Assembly (NCBI GenBank): GCA_017591395.1
Contig: WEDG01004982.1
Coordinates: forward strand, 248,001 to 312,000
Length of the DNA stretch: 64,000 nt
Direction: 5' to 3'
From: Schistocephalus solidus
Taxonomy: Eukaryota > Platyhelminthes > Cestoda > Diphyllobothriidea > Diphyllobothriidae
Below the pieces are notes generated by a model. The model was not told the DNA's origin and made no database searches. It saw only the letters and a list, made by a program, of their open reading frames with translations. How positions within the stretch are numbered: the stretch's first letter is position 1; every line of letters begins with the position of its first letter. Made by a program: the position numbers and the translations under genes. Shown in pieces: positions 1 to 11,140 of the stretch.

Positions 1-1481
1 TTGTAGATAGCACATGTGGTTCACAGGCGGCTTCTATGAGATGGGGCATAAGGGCTCAAGTGAACCGAACTTCATCACTGTCCCGCCAATTATTATTTTC
101 CATCACTACAGATAGGGGTTTAATTTACTTACGCCAATTTATTAACTTTTTCGAAGTAAACAAGTTTCGTGCGATAGCAGTTTTTACCGTACTCCCAACC
201 TAGGTCATAGTTAAAAGTCAACTCTTTTTAGATGTTTGTTTGATGTCAACTAGAAATCCCTTTTTATGTTCTTACAAAATATTTTCTCTTCTCCATATTT
301 CGTACTTGACTTAAAAAACTAGTTTCCATTTAATGTCTTTAAAACCTGCTTTTTTACATGAATGTGTAGTCTTCAAACTATTTGGCATGCGTACTTTTCA
401 AAGGACACGCAGACGTGTTTCCTCGTTGCTATGCTCAGAGATCCTAGAAAAAAATGATCTAATTTATGGTGAATACCTAGCCTGCTTAGTAAGTTTCACC
501 AAGAAAACTGCAAATAACAGACTAGGCTGTTCAATATACCCAAAATTGCATATTTTGTTGAAGGTAAACGTCATTTGAATGAAAGCCACCCCCCAAACAT
601 GTTATTGATTATTTCGACGAAAAATTATTACACTTGTACAAGTTCTTAAAAAAATATTAATTAACCTAAGACAGTGTTTTGCGCCTAGTGGTCTTATGAT
701 CGCGCTTAGAAAAGCCTCTCATCTGTACAGAAAGTTTAAGGATGTTGTTCGATTTGTTCTAAGCAGTGATTTGCATCGTATTATGGAATAAGTTTAAATA
801 ATCTTGATGGCATCCTTATATGGTGAAGCATTCAAATATTCTGTTCCGAATATTTGAAGGATCGTTTTGTATATTTGGTTGTTTTAACTTTAATTAAGTT
901 ATTTTATTTTATTAGTATTGTCGCTTGAATTTTTGATATTACTTCTGGCCGCAAGGTACGCTGAAAGAAAACTCCTCTTCATTCACATCTTTCAAGCATG
1001 GTTCACATGTGAAAGCAAATACTTCTTAGACTATTCTACCTGAATTTACGTCTGAGCAGACACTTAGGGATTATGTACTGAAAAGAAAGATTTTAAGGAC
1101 CAACCTACTTGTATCGTTTAAACTTATGCAGGGCAGATGCTCACCTTTTATTTTTATTTGCGGTGTTTTCAAGTTAAAACAGAAATTTCTGTATGTGAAA
1201 GCGATACTTAACTGTTTAATCTTCATTCAGAATACACCTGGTATCGTTTTCTTTTCTACGAACTGGTTGCTGGCCTGTTTTATGAAAGAAATTGTGATCC
1301 CAGCAACCTGAATGGCTTGATGAATGATCGACACCCCCGCAGTGTGTAATGCTAGCGTATGCATATAATTCCTTTTATTACAGCTTTTTTTCTGATGGCA
1401 GCCTACTTATTGATTAGAAAGTGGCCTCCGATAAAATAACCATCATTTATTGCTCCAAGTAGTCGCCAGGTGACGAGGTAA
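1..1481. other. AT-rich flank with no supported gene
   Basis: Only short, compositionally poor ORFs are present, with no recognisable domain or repeat shared with the rest of the window. It lies immediately upstream of the first recognised homeobox-gene exon and may contain its promoter or an upstream exon, but nothing in the sequence lets me mark either. Confidence 0.5.
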
Positions 1482-2596
1482 TTCAGTCCCTTAAGGCTCC
1501 TACTGACGTTGTTAGTACATTCTACCCTAACTGCCACCCGCCTAAAGCGTGTACGTATTTTACCCAAGACCTCCCTCGAGACTCTGATCGACGATTCCCT
1601 CTCCTCCTTCGCCTCCCCAAGCATCTTCCAGACAGACAGCAGAAGGCCACATTCCATCACGTGGTATAGCAAAAAGCATACTCTTCTGGAAGAGGGTAGC
1701 CTTATCTTTGAGGATCTGGCACAGTTCTCAGCCTCTTCCTCCTCCGCCTCTGGAGGTGATGTGAAGGATATCACAAACCTCGATGCGGAGATGTACACCA
1801 ATATGCAAAAGGTCCTAACCTCTTCTACGCCTTCCCGTGGATCCACCTCCTTCTCCGGCAGGCCGGGGCAGGAGCAGTTAAAGCAGCAGCACCCTGATGA
1901 CGAGGAGATCAGCAGGCTTCAATACAACGCTGAAACAGGAGTTCCTCCATACCTAATTCCCGCCTCTCACTGCATATCTGCTGCTTACATCGAACCTCCG
2001 AATGTTGCCACAGCGGACAGCAACAGTGCTGCCCTGAAAAAAGAATTTCATCACGTTTTTCTTGCCGGATCGTCTCTAAGAGGCCTGGGGACGACATCGC
2101 CGCCACCGCCGCCACCATCGCCACCACCACAGCCGCATTCATGCAGTCTATTTTTTTCTGAGAGCCTTCTAGATTCCAACCACTCACTACAACAGCAGCA
2201 GCATTCGTCACCACCGACTTTGCCAATACAGGTCCCTGCTGACGGAGCACTGCGATGCTTACGGTTTGGAGGAGCACAGTGTGAGGAATTAATCGCCCAA
2301 GGCCATACGGAGAAGGGTTTTCAGTCCTGGTTGGCGGAGGATGAGAGGCTTCTTCTACCGCCATCCACGGGCTCCCCACCGGCCCGTTTATATACTCCAG
2401 GGGGTGTCTGTGGACGGATGAACAGCGGTCCGATGGAGTGCATCCCACCAGGCCTATTTTCTCTACCGGCAGCGGGTCCAACGCCCTGGCAGATACCACC
2501 GTACTTGCCGCCTCAATCCAGCCTGCCGGAATTAGCAGGAGTGGGGGGAGCCAATGGATTCGGTTGGCATCGGCCCCTCGAACCAAGCAGTCCAAG
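1482..2596 (+). CDS. irx: Iroquois-class homeobox gene, N-terminal coding exon (5' limit uncertain)
   Basis: Open frame from just after an in-frame stop at 1479-1481 to a strong donor (CCAAG|GTAAGT, GT at 2597). It encodes about 370 residues of low-complexity, Ser/Pro/Gln-rich protein, including a polyproline run near 2100-2130 and a Gln run near 2190. It ends with two bases of a codon, exactly the phase needed to join the homeodomain exon at 12248, which is the main reason to assign it to that gene. The first ATG in frame is at 1791. Translation could start there, or the exon could be internal with an acceptor near 1486 and an upstream start exon not recognised. Large reverse-strand ORFs over the same DNA are shadows. 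N-terminal regions of Iroquois proteins are poorly conserved, so homology here rests on linkage and phase rather than a domain. Confidence 0.7.
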
Positions 2597-4014
2597 GTAA
2601 GTAAAAAGAGGAGGGGTGTCGCTCTTTTCTGAAGCTTTTGGCTTATGACGCATGTGCGAAGGTTGATCGAGTTGCATCAAAAGATAGCCCAACGAGTAAA
2701 ACGACTTTCTCTTTTCCATTCTTAGATAGTTACGAAAAGTGATCACTAGGAAAACTTCACGTGAATTCGAAATTTCATGTCACGTATTCGGAAAAATGCC
2801 AATGTGAGCACAGTCTTTTTCTAGAGTGAGTGCTTCATGGAATTTTGTACGTTGAAATACTTTTGGAAAACCGCACGGATGAGCCCTTCCATTAGGCTTT
2901 TATAACTGAAATGGACGTAATTCAAGCACACTGTCATATGTGATGAGGACCACTCGTAAAAAACAATTACGTCAGGCAATTCAAAACCATTTGCCAAAAC
3001 GAGATAACCTAGAGACTATTCCTTTGACCAATATTTTAATAACTTTTTGTTGAACTTGAAAACTATTAGGCCATTCTGGTCTCTTCTTATATTTTCACTC
3101 CCTGGGAAATTTGTCTTCGAGTCGAATGCTGCAACCCAATATTGAGGAGACTATTTGGAAAATTGAAAATATAAGAATGCCAACGTAAAAAACACTGGCT
3201 ACCGGGTTAACAGCTCGCTTTCCCACCAAATTCATCTTACAGCAAACGCTAACCTGACCAAAAGCAATCCACTTGAACTTAAATATAGTTATATGCAACT
3301 TCCGGCTTTTCAGAACAACCCTTCTCTGTGTTCTGAATTTTGCGTACCGTAATCCTTTACGTTTCAATGGCACTGAGTCTACGTTCTTGTAAGGTTTTCA
3401 CAAAATTGAAGATCTTCTAATCGCTAAGTCAGAACTTTTGTTTGTTGAGAAAAACTTTCAGGATGGGAACCTTCGAGGCGTCCCGTTTGTGGAACATATT
3501 TAAAAGATCTTGACAGGAGGCGAAATTCCGTGCTCAACTTACCTATCCAGGTTTATTATAAGCCTGATGCTTCAGTAAAGCTTTCGGTTACTCACTATTA
3601 GACTGACGAATTTGTTATATTCTCCGTATCCCATCGGCTGCGATTTATTACGCTACTTCACTTGTCTAGCAGATCAATAGCACTAGTTATATATGGTCCC
3701 ATGATTGATTGTCTTTCTGACATCTGGACAGATGCATGAGGATAATCAATGAAATCGGAGCGACAGGATGGTCGGCTGAATGTTCGCATTTTTCGAAGTT
3801 AGAATCACCTCATCAGACGTCTACTAAATTTATGCCAGTGAATGCCGTTTTTCCTAGTTTACACATCAAAATTTTAACCGCCAAAATCGACGACATCTCA
3901 AGTAGAATGCAGCAGTGGTTTGTGTATGAGTTAGTTTATGCTGCAACATACGTGCGCAGCCTTACCAACGCTCGTCCTCCCCTCACCCGCCCTTCTACGG
4001 ATGACCCGAGGTGG

Positions 4015-5690
4015 GCGTGAGCGCAGTGATTGACATACACTTTGTGACCTAAGTCATGCAAAATGCCGAAATATACGAAAGACTGATAATCACTCGCAAA
4101 CCGGCACACACACACATGCGAAAACGTGATAAATAGCTGCAACTGTGACTAATAAATTTAAACGGAATTTTAGGATAAAGTCCTAAACATACCATCTTGT
4201 GTATTTTAGGAGAACTTTCCTTTCGCCATATTTACTTATTGGTATTTTGATGTTGAATTACAATTAATGTCAGAGCGTTATTGAAATACTTGCGAATGTT
4301 TGACGATTTTCAGTGTTTTCAAACGAATAGTCATCAATTTAGATTCTCTTCTATGTGGTTAGAAAACCCTTAAAAAATATTTCGTAAAAGTATTTCCAAA
4401 TGCATTTAGTTTTTGGATATTCTTTCTAATGCAGAGAACCGTTTGCGTCAAAGAAGTAGGATCATCCAAACATGAAAACTCGTTACCAAGAAAGAGTAAC
4501 GTCCGCAACAAAAGTCGGCAATCAATATGCCTTATATCAATTAAAACACTTTCCATAATTAGTCATCTCTTTAAAAAGAGCTTGAATTACGTGTTAAGCT
4601 GACAAATTTATACAAAATTTAGCTTATTCCAAGTTAAAGTCGAGGTGTAAATGTGGAAGTTTGACCATATTTTTGACTTCTCTGAAAAAAAGATGTGTAT
4701 TTTCTGCTGAAAATGAAAGAACCCACTTTTCGCTTTATTGTCACTATATTTGTTTGATTTCTTGCCCCGTTCTTAGATTGCAAATGCCCACCATAGTGAC
4801 CGACTATATAATAGGGTTTTGCGAAAACTGTCAATCTTCTGTCAATTGCGTTTCTAAATTCCAGATTAGCGGAAAGTATAGTATACAAAAAAGTATTTAT
4901 CGCGTGCTTCCAATTTACTGTAGGTGTTAATATGAGTCCATCTTCCCAGTATCATGTAAGAATTTTTTACGGTCCAAATATTTGGTGTATTAAAACAAAA
5001 TACTGGTAACCAAGGTTAGTACTGCGTTATGTGACAAAAAAAATAACTTTTAAAACTTAAATCGTTCCTTGTTTCTGGAAAATAATACGATTCCTTACAT
5101 TTGCCTTCGTCTGATTTTCAGTGACATAAGAGCAAAATTTTCAGTACCAGAAGGGATTTATTTAAAACCTTTCTTAGTTATATTAATATTCTTTTATAGC
5201 ACAACCTACAATACTATGGATTTTGTTCTGTGATATTAAATAGCATAGGCAATTTCTTTAATATCCGGCTTCCTCCGAGTTCGCGCAACTCCTGCCTGTT
5301 TTTCCCTCAATATATAAGATTTAACATGGAGTGTTCTTTAGTAAGAGGCTTACGGAGCCTCAAATCCATTAAACAAACCAAAATAACGAGACAAAATGTA
5401 CGCTTAATTACTCGACAGCTTGAACGTCTTTTCCTACGATGTCCACCGTATGCTTCACAGCAGGGTAGTGCAGGGACGGTGAATTGCGCTGGATTATAGC
5501 GAGAGTAGATTTGTAATTCATATATGTCACTCTCTGTTACCCTCCTCCACCTGAGCCCGGTATCAAAGCAGAGTCAAGAAGAACGGAGATAGGAGAGAGA
5601 CTAAACTACTCACTCAAGTTTAGATCACACATTGCATGAGTTAGGTCATATATTGTTGGTAGCCAACCCATCTACACGTGCCAATCAGAG
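4015..5690 (+). repeat. Segmental duplicate of 19330-19945
   Basis: Three blocks here recur in the same order and orientation downstream. The block at about 4030-4130 (ending in the shared phrase GATAATCACTCGCAAACC) matches 19330-19430. About 4165-4255 matches 19590-19660, and 5205-5413 plus 5611-5670 match 19680-19940. The two copies differ by many substitutions and by large length differences. This copy has an extra 198-bp insertion at 5414-5611. The duplicated segment has no coding signature and may itself be a dispersed repeat. Confidence 0.65.
5414..5611. mobile_element. Short dispersed element of ~198 bp, delimited by an empty site
   Basis: In the related copy near 19.88 kb the sequence reads straight through a single TACTC. 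Here TACTC occurs at 5409-5413 and again at 5607-5611 with about 193 bp of extra DNA between, as expected of an insertion with a 5-bp target duplication. The inserted DNA shares phrases (GTGCAGGGACGGTGAA; GAGAGTAGA; AGAGTCAAGAA) with segments at 14.70-14.87, 21.41-21.57 and 21.98-22.12 kb, so it belongs to a family. No ORF or clear pol III box was seen, so it could be a SINE or a MITE. Confidence 0.6.
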
Positions 5691-7044
5691 GAGCGTGATA
5701 CGTTTTATTTTAAAGTTATTATTTCAAAATTTTCAGAAAAACGGTCTCTATTCACTATTCAATTTGTATGCAAAAGAGAGCATCGGAATAAAACAGAAAA
5801 TATAGAAGTCAAAAGTTGCGTTGTCGCATGAACGGTCGTCCGCGAAAGCGTCACAAAATTGCGCCAGATTTTCTTCCAATGACCTTTTTATCGTAGTTAA
5901 TAAAAAGAGTGGTAAATAACAGTATCTAATGCTAAAAGTGGGCCAGGCCATATACATATAAGAAAATTCACATATTAATGGATGAGAAAAAATTGTTACT
6001 CGAATTCAAAAGCCCACAAGAAATAGCCTTCACCTAGGGCCCCAGACGACTGTTATGACGGCGCATGTGTCACAGGAGTAAGAATGTAATAAAGGCCACG
6101 TTAAGCAGAAGCCAGTGATGGCTGACGCTCAGTCCTGAGAAGGACTGAGTTATTGCGTAATTTAGTAACTTCCCGAGTCATGACTCTTAGTGCCTCGTGC
6201 GTCGAATTTATTAAAGTAAGGAATAGGCCAATTTGCCATGCGGATGGCTTCTTAATTTTGAGCACCACTTTGTCTTCCCCTCTCGAGCACCGAACCTGTC
6301 GGCTCACAGCTGCCCTACACTGCACAAACGCCACCACTTTCCTGATGTCAGCACTGTCCCTCATTCAGTGTGCCTTCGAAAGCTTTGATAGAGATTGTTT
6401 TGCGAGGATATATAGAATACGGCCACAACTGGAAGACGCTGTCCCGACATGAAAACCAAGGAAAACAGTGCTCTCGAAAAGGTCAAACGGCACGTCTCTA
6501 TGCTGGTTCTATGGCTAGGTTCTTAGTCATACGTGGAACATCTTTCAATTATGAACCTTTCCATCTTATGTTAGGTTAGGAGTTTATATAGGCGCTTCGC
6601 ACCAACCGAGGCCTGGAGTTGTACCCTACTTGTGAGCATTTTCTTTCAGATATCCATCATAACCAACCTACGCGAGCATCTTTTTAAACTGCACGTGGGT
6701 ATGTCACGGCTAAATGCTCAAAATGTCTCCTCGGGTGGGGTCATAGAGGTCTGGAAGACTCAGCCAGAACACATTGTAATGCCAATAAGTGTTGAATCAT
6801 TCGAGAAGAGCCCTGATCGCCATATGATTACACTAAACCCTACCGTTTCACATCCCCTACGTGTATAATTCTGACATAACTATTGTGTTACTAAAAATTG
6901 CTGTTAACAAATAAAGTTACGATGGAACTGCACAAGTCCCAAAAGACTAATGCACACCATTGGGTTTCCGTTCTTTTTCTTGTACACTTGTCAAAAGTTT
7001 ACTTGTTATCTGAGCGCGCAAGGCATCCGAATGCTTAAACCTTC

Positions 7045-7080
7045 CTTTTGCCTCCAATAAAACTGAACTGAATTGGTGAT
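7045..7080 (+). repeat. Likely LINE 3' tail with short tandem motif
   Basis: The stretch CAATAAAACTGAACTGAATTG resembles the polyadenylation-like end followed by short ACTGA repeats that terminates many non-LTR retrotransposons of the RTE type. No reverse transcriptase lies immediately upstream, so this would be a heavily 5'-truncated copy. Weakly supported. Confidence 0.3.
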
Positions 7081-7623
7081 TTTATTAGGCGTTATGACAT
7101 ATAAAGTTAAACTACGGGGGCCAGGCATGGCCTGATGTCCAGTTTATGTACCAAGTTAAACCACCAGACTCGCGTCCCATTAAGTGAAACGGGCTAGTCC
7201 TGACCTGTGACATTTCGCCCGCCACATTGGCGCGGGAAAAATCGATTTTATGCTTATTGCAGGCATGATGCGTGGTGTGTTACGGGGAGGTGACTGGTAT
7301 GCGCGTGTTGTGTAGTGTGTTGATGCATGTCATAAGCTTATGTGTATGCAGTCAGGACAAGGTATTTTGAAAGTGTTGACTTCGTGGTTTTGACAAAGAT
7401 TTCCATGGAAATCATATGGCCAAATAGGTTTTTCAATGACCCGATGTCCTGGAACAGTGCGGTCAAGTAAAACGAAAGAGATGGGTCTGGGTTCAGGGCC
7501 CTGACAATGGTTCGCCGGTCACAGTGTGATAGACTCTCAAGCGGGACGAGTGAGTTCCGTTAACTATCACTGAGCTTTGATTAACGGATGTCCATATTCC
7601 CGATCTAAACCGGCAAGACATCG

Positions 7624-7795
7624 AGCCCATGGCTCAATGGTTAGAGCGTTGGACTTCTGATCAACAGGTTGCGGGTTCAGGCTTCGGTTACGGCACCACC
7701 TGGGTTTTGGCATGACTGGTTGATGATGGTTTCTGAGTCATAAATGGTAATTCCAGTCTTCCTTGTCTTTTTGACATTGTTAATCAGATTCTTGA
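7624..7795 (+). mobile_element. tRNA-derived SINE with degenerate hammerhead ribozyme
   Basis: The head (7624-7690) resembles a tRNA-Arg: an A box in TGGCTCAATGGTTAGAGCG, a TTCT anticodon-loop stretch, and a decayed B box (GGGTTCAGGC). About 25 bp later comes a 45-nt hammerhead-like unit, described separately. The tail then matches the SINE array at 11.1-11.9 kb (CTTCCTTGTCTTTTTGAC versus CTCCCTTGTCTTTGTCGG there). The order tRNA head, linker, hammerhead, tail is the same as in those copies and in the schistosome SM-alpha SINE. It is a single dispersed copy in homeobox intron 1. The damaged B box suggests it is no longer transcribed. Confidence 0.7.
7714..7758 (+). ncRNA. Hammerhead ribozyme remnant (SINE type)
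   Basis: Stem I is perfect: GACTGG at 7714-7719 pairs with CCAGTC at 7753-7758. The catalytic box reads TTGATGA instead of CTGATGA, the stem II region no longer pairs well, and GAAA has become TAAA. Its length of 45 nt equals the intact copies near 11.2-11.8 kb. Probably inactive. Confidence 0.55.
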
Positions 7796-8512
7796 GCATC
7801 CGACCGGGTCGATGCGTGAGTCAAAGATGCGATCGCAATAGGGACGGGCTGGAAATTAAATCTGAATTGTGCGCTGAAAGGGTGTTGGTGGTGGTTTTGG
7901 ATGCTGGGACGGTATTAGTATCGACGGATAATATGTTTTTCATGGTGTTATTTGAAATGTGAGATTTGGTGAACATAGCACTCAGTACACAGATGGTGAA
8001 TGATGTCTACATTCCCGTTACGAAGCTTATGGTTTTACCTGCCCTAACACGCGTAGATGATATCACAATTATTGCCTTTTCAGTTGTGGCTGTTGCAACA
8101 GATTATTATCGCCAGTTTAAAGGCACGCAACGTTCGTTTCAATGCATTGAAGAACCTGGGATGACAGTAAGGCTATAAAGGAGGGGGGTGATTGCCCTTT
8201 TTGCATGCTCGTCATCTAACCTCGACCTCCGTTTTTTTTTGACCTCGAAGATGACTATTTCAGTTTTTAGGACAGTTCGCCAGACCCATTGAGCCTGTGC
8301 AACCGCTTCGATGCGCCCTTGACTGACTCCCATTTATCACCCCTATTGGTCTAACTTGTACGCGCGTACTACGTAGTCACGCAGCCGCGAATTAATCGCT
8401 AAGCCAGGTGGCCATCAATCCCTCGCTCGACATGGCCGTCCCAATGCAAGTGAACTTGCCTTAAAGTGGTAATATTGTTAGGATACGAGCTGGCTTTTGG
8501 AACTGTTTACGC

Positions 8513-8751
8513 GGGTCTGGAAGCTTTTACTATTAAAAATTCAGGGAAAGACATTACGCTGCTTTATCAAGAAGTTGACTATCCTTGACTTAAAAGTTCA
8601 TTAATGCATAGGTGTTGACGACAAGGAAGCAATATCATAGAAATTTAATTCTGTTTAATTAAAATACTAATATAGAAATTTATTTTTCCGTCTTGAGAAT
8701 AGCAGCGTCATGTCTTTCCCTGAATGTTAAATAGTAAAAGCTTCCAGACCC
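8513..8751. repeat. Inverted repeat, ~59-bp arms, beside a PLE remnant
   Basis: The arm 8513-8571 is the near reverse complement of 8692-8751, sharing GGGTCTGGAAGCTTTTACTA and TTCAGGGAAAGACAT, with a 120-bp AT-rich spacer. The right arm runs directly into the PLE coding remnant, so the arms may be remains of the element's terminal repeats. No target duplication was identified. Confidence 0.6.
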
Positions 8752-8765
8752 GGATGGATAACTCC

Positions 8766-9570
8766 CATTTCTGGATGTCCTCATATATCGGAAAACGGAT
8801 GGATCACTCCGCACCGCAAAAGAAACATATTCTGAGGTCATCCTAAACTTTGAGAGTAATCATCCTGTCTCTTACAAAAGTAGTTCTGTCTACAGTCTCC
8901 TAAATTGAGCCAAAACACACTGCTCTGATGAAGAGAGTTATCGAGCAAAAATGAAATACCTCTTTAACTTGTTCTCTAAAAATGGATACCCGCGTAATTT
9001 CGTGCATCGATGCCTGGAGCGGCAAGAATCCAAAGAGAAAGGTATTTCAAACGACACGGCCACCCAGGCACCCAAAACAATGACCAGATGAACTCTCCCA
9101 TACATTAAAAATGTATCAGAGCTTGTCGAAAGACAGCATAGAAAACACCAGATACAAGTAGCACACCACCCTACATCTACTTTACGCTCACAGCTTGTAT
9201 ACCCTAAGGACAGGGTTGGCTACCTTGATAAAAAAAGGTGTTGTCTACAAAACCCCAATGTTCCAGTTGTAATGCCATTTATTGTGGGCAAACTGGGAAA
9301 TCTGTCTCAACCCGCCTACACGAACATCAGTTAGTGGTTTGAAGACAAGACCATTTATCCCAAGTGGCTACGCATACACTGGAAACAGGGCATACATTTG
9401 CATGGTAGTAAACACGTATTGTTTGCACCTGCTCAACCAGAAAAGGCCGTAAATTCCTGGAAGCAATGCACTCAGATGAGGCATGCATCAACCGGCATAT
9501 CGATTTAGATGCTGAATACAAAATCATTAAAGATAAATTCAAACGCGCAGAACCAATCATGACAGGATGA
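8766..9570 (+). pseudogene. Penelope-like element remnant: end of RT plus GIY-YIG endonuclease
   Basis: Conceptual translation with frameshifts gives LDVLIYRK followed by LNFESNHPVSYK, which aligns with LDVLVRRR and LNFHSNHPVANK in the larger PLE at 28-30 kb. Near 9240-9360 comes a GIY-YIG-type stretch: GVVYK, then [19 protein letters not shown], then a stop. The segment near 9440-9570 reads GRKFLEAMHSDEACINRHID, the typical PLE C-terminal motif. The reading frame is broken by several stops and shifts, and the RT catalytic part is missing. PLEs mobilise by reverse transcription and carry this endonuclease C-terminally. This copy cannot encode a working protein. Confidence 0.8.
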
Positions 9571-9670
9571 CAAAATGCACTCAACGCGTATTGGTTCGGA
9601 TTTCGCCCAACCGTAGAATACTTTGTTAAACACGTTTAATTAATTAATTATTCCTGTAAACTACCAGTAG

Positions 9671-9716
9671 TCTGATGACGAGCTGGGTGACCAGTCTCAA
9701 AAATTTACGCATTCAA
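9671..9716 (+). ncRNA. Possible hammerhead remnant after the PLE tail
   Basis: CTGATGA at about 9674 is followed by a hairpin, GAGCTGG-GTGA-CCAG-T-CTC, with a GNRA-like loop and one bulged base. Then comes AAAA where a hammerhead needs GAAA. It lies about 100 bp beyond the PLE stop, where PLE ribozymes are known to sit. The missing G makes activity unlikely, and a chance match is possible. Confidence 0.35.
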
Positions 9717-9737
9717 GTTTATATTTTCCCAAAGAAG

Positions 9738-9839
9738 TCGGCCTGGTAATTGGTTGCCTTTTCGTGACCTTTGCCACCCATACGGAGCTTGTTTGCTTCG
9801 GGAAGCCACTAGATCGGTGTGCGCCTATTCCTGTTTGAA
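9738..9839. repeat. Direct repeat copy 1 (~102 bp)
   Basis: Nearly identical to 10107-10208, including GCCACCCATACGGAGCTTGT and AGATCGGTGTGCGCCTATTC. Unknown family and non-coding. The second copy is followed immediately by a long AT dinucleotide run. Confidence 0.8.
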
Positions 9840-10106
9840 TAAATACCCGATCTGCAGCGACAGAGAATGACAGGTGGTGAGGCACTGATGAACTTCGGTT
9901 CAATGAAGTGCTTATTACCCATCTGCTAGACCCAGTGTGTGGACTGTCTGCGCCGTACTCGAGTGCATGTTTGTGTTTCCAGTCCCAGCTGGAAGTCAGG
10001 AGTTATGATTGGCTGAATGAAGGCAGAATAAGCCCAGAAACAGACTGTATCAATCTACCCATATTCTCTGTCGTGTCTCCTCTCTGCAATTATAACTTGG
10101 CCGACT

Positions 10107-10204
10107 TCGGCCTGGTAGTGGTTGCCTGTTCGTGACCATTGCCACCCATACGGAGCTTGTTTGCTTCGGGAAGCGACTAGATCGGTGTGCGCCTATTCAC
10201 TGTT

Positions 10205-10266
<62 letters not shown>

Positions 10267-10272
10267 ATATGG
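10107..10272. repeat. Direct repeat copy 2 ending in an (AT)n microsatellite
   Basis: 10107-10208 repeats 9738-9839 with few differences. From 10207 to about 10270 the sequence is almost pure alternating AT/TA. The apparent Ile-Tyr ORFs on both strands here are artefacts of the microsatellite. Confidence 0.85.
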
Positions 10273-10349
10273 ATATAGGAGAAAAAATACGGACCCCAGG
10301 TGTTGAAATGGAAGGAGAAGATAAGGCGATCTCTGGGGTAGAAGGTATA

Positions 10350-10402
10350 CTTGTCTGACGTTTCACACTCATACTCGAGCGCATCATCGGAGATAGAGAA
10401 TA
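10350..10402 (-). ncRNA. PLE-type minimal hammerhead-like motif
   Basis: Read on the - strand: CCGATGA, then GCGCTC-loop-GAGTGT forming stem II (with two G-U pairs), then GAAACGTC and AGA, which pairs with the TCT just upstream. One core base differs from CTGATGA. Stem III is reduced to about two pairs, as is usual in PLE hammerheads. It sits just beyond the C-terminal PLE coding remnant at 10405-10620 on the same strand. Confidence 0.5.
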
Positions 10403-10404
10403 GG

Positions 10405-10950
10405 GGGAACTACATGGTTTTAAAAAGGGTCTTTCGTGCTCACTTGCGGTTGGTCCAGCTGCCTCGTTTTCTCATTGGTCCTCCCCTCGTGCGCCAATGG
10501 TGCTTGACGGCCTCATAGGGCACTGGTAGGTCAATGCTGCGGTTAATAGAGTTGGCGTCTGACTGCCAAGCTTCGATGACTTCCCTCGCCAGTCTGTTTT
10601 TCGGCTCGGCCGAGCACTTGAGCCCGTCAAAATCGAACCGGTGGTTGTTTTTCTAGACTATGCATGGCGACGTGTGATCGAATATCCTTTCGCCTACGGC
10701 CAAAGTGTGCTCGATGCATGCATGCAGTATGAGTCGTACTCATTGAGCGGCATGACCGACAAACGACTGAGTACGCGCATCTGGCACACGCTAACCGTAG
10801 GCGAAAAGGATATTCGATCACACATCGCTCATAGTCTAAGCCAACCACCGGTTCGGCTGACGAGCTCAAATCTCAACCGACAGTAACTGGCGAAAATCAT
10901 CAAGCAACGATCGAAACTATATCTATCAACCGCACTTATTTCCACCGTGC
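10405..10950 (-). mobile_element. Fold-back pair of PLE C-terminal tails
   Basis: The - strand of 10405-10720 encodes KNRLAREVIEAWQSDANSIN and upstream RSHVAMHSLEK, the C-terminal end of a PLE endonuclease. The + strand of about 10770-10930 encodes a related piece (RLSTRIWHTLTVGEKDIRSH). The two copies face each other: 10575-10712 is an imperfect inverted repeat of 10785-10908 with a ~70-bp loop. Frames are broken in both. The transcript would form a long hairpin. Probably two nested truncated insertions or an inverted duplication. Confidence 0.6.
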
Positions 10951-11140
10951 CCTATGAACCGCATTACTGACGAAGACAATGAAGAACGACTGAACGCGCT
11001 GAATGGCACGACCACAACACAAACTGTAGTGCTATTCTCTATTCTGTCCGAGCGATACCTCAATATGGTCAATGAAACGATATACCCAGTCATGCTTATC
11101 TATCAGAGATCCTCTCCATATATATATATATATATATATT

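Noticed and set aside
1403..2595. Long reverse-strand ORFs opposite the first homeobox exon (1403-1846 and 1909-2595).
   Set aside because: They overlap the Ser/Pro/Gln-rich + strand frame, which has a matching donor and phase. The reverse frames have no domains and no splice logic.
10193..10387. ORFs with Ile-Tyr repeats around 10.2 and 11.1 kb.
   Set aside because: Translations of AT microsatellites.
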